From Sycobia sp. Sy_11 (Eukaryota; Arthropoda; Insecta; Hymenoptera; Epichrysomallidae), in assembly GCA_018907035.1 (NCBI GenBank), contig JACCIC010000064.1, positions 2,092,501 to 2,156,500 on the forward strand: a stretch of DNA of 64,000 nt, read 5' to 3'. Position 1 is the first letter of the stretch. Each line of letters begins with the position of its first letter. Below the pieces are notes generated by a model that was not told where the DNA came from, made no database searches, and saw only the letters and a list, made by a program, of their open reading frames with translations. This document shows, piece by piece, positions 63,585 to 64,000 of the stretch. The position numbers and the translations under genes are program-made.

Positions 63585-64000
63585 GTGCTAGTGAGGCGGC
63601 ACACGCTGCTCAAATGGACGAACACGCCTCTCACTGCCTTTACGGTCGCTGGAAAAGGCCCCTTCCAGTTGACGAGGATGCCTTATGGGTTAAGTCAGGC
63701 AGGCGCGACTTTTCAGCGCCTGATCGACCGTGTCATCGGCGCCACGCCCGAGCCCTTCGCGTTCTCTTATCTCGATGACATAATCATCGTAACCGAGACT
63801 TTCGACGAGCATATGAAGTGGCTCGAGCACGTGTTGCAGCGCATTAAGGAGGCTGGACTCACTGTAAACAAGGGAAAAAGTGAGTTCTGCCGAAGTGAGG
63901 TCAGGTACCTCGGTGTGCTAGTAAACTGAGAGGGATTTCGGCCCGATCCAGCTAAGATCGAGCCGGTTCTGAATTATCCGGCTTCGAAAAATTTGAAGGA
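63585..64000 (+). pseudogene. Ty3E reverse transcriptase fragment
   Basis: The frame enters at the RT palm: NTPLTAFTVAGKGPFQLTRM, PYGLSQAGATFQRLIDRVIG, the catalytic AFSYLDDIIIVTETFDEHMK (YLDD intact), GLTVNKGKSEFCRSEVRYLG, a stop at 63927-63929, then FRPDPAKIEPVLNYPASKN to the window edge. Protease and RT fingers, expected between Gag and here, are absent, so a deletion lies near 63450-63600. Truncated by the window end. Confidence 0.87.

Larger units (their letters stand above)
59760..64000 (+). mobile_element. Ty3E: Ty3/Gypsy element, runs off window
   Basis: 5' LTR, primer-binding site, 0.8-kb leader, gag and part of RT in order. It inserted beside a (TA)n run. Gag has several stops, and protease plus RT fingers are missing by deletion, so it is defective. 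The 3' part, including any ORF3, lies beyond the window. Confidence 0.87.

Overview
The window is eukaryotic, AT-rich and dominated by transposable-element debris. The families present are mariner transposases, Ty3/Gypsy elements with TGTAA...TTACA LTRs, a Penelope-like element, a Maverick/Polinton-type element and a Helitron-like end pair, with many (TA)n microsatellites. This mix, and the type of mariner transposases, fits an insect, most likely a hymenopteran such as an ant; that assignment is an inference. I found no host gene that I can defend, no operon and no convincing structural RNA gene apart from one tRNA-like relic.

Layout. 1-1.3 kb: a decayed mariner abutting a Penelope-type terminal repeat. 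4.1-10.0 kb: a broken Maverick/Polinton-type element (integrase on +, a small ORF and a protein-primed-type DNA polymerase B on -), carrying a 78-bp Penelope fragment with a 16-bp target duplication. 10.2-12.2 kb: a mariner relic, then a foldback array of 60-bp repeats. 14.7-16.6 kb: an LTR-like block and another mariner. 16.6-24.0 kb: Gypsy element Ty3A between 531-bp direct repeats about 97% identical. 24.2-29.75 kb: a related Gypsy (Ty3B) in the opposite direction. 31.2-33.2 kb: a hairpin element and a Helitron-like unit holding a second foldback array. 34.0-36.6 kb: a candidate 2.57-kb solo LTR. 37.0-41.1 kb: Gypsy Ty3C with an N-terminal SAP-like motif in Gag. 46.6-47.8 kb: a small Gypsy deletion derivative (Ty3D). 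48.1-49.75 kb: a 5'-truncated Penelope-like element with a hammerhead-like motif and inverted ends, followed by a six-unit tandem repeat. 52.7-53.4 kb: an internally deleted mariner. 59.76 kb to the end: LTR, primer-binding site, leader, Gag and part of RT of Gypsy Ty3E, running off the window.

The observation most worth following is an extra overlapping frame (ORF3) downstream of integrase. It is shared by Ty3A and Ty3B, begins with a GRGRGLRRS motif and carries RPxRRKTT repeats whose period varies only in multiples of three. In Ty3A the same frame continues into a Gag-like double zinc knuckle, while the usual upstream gag is missing. No element looks autonomous: every transposase, polymerase or RT frame carries stops, frameshifts or deletions.
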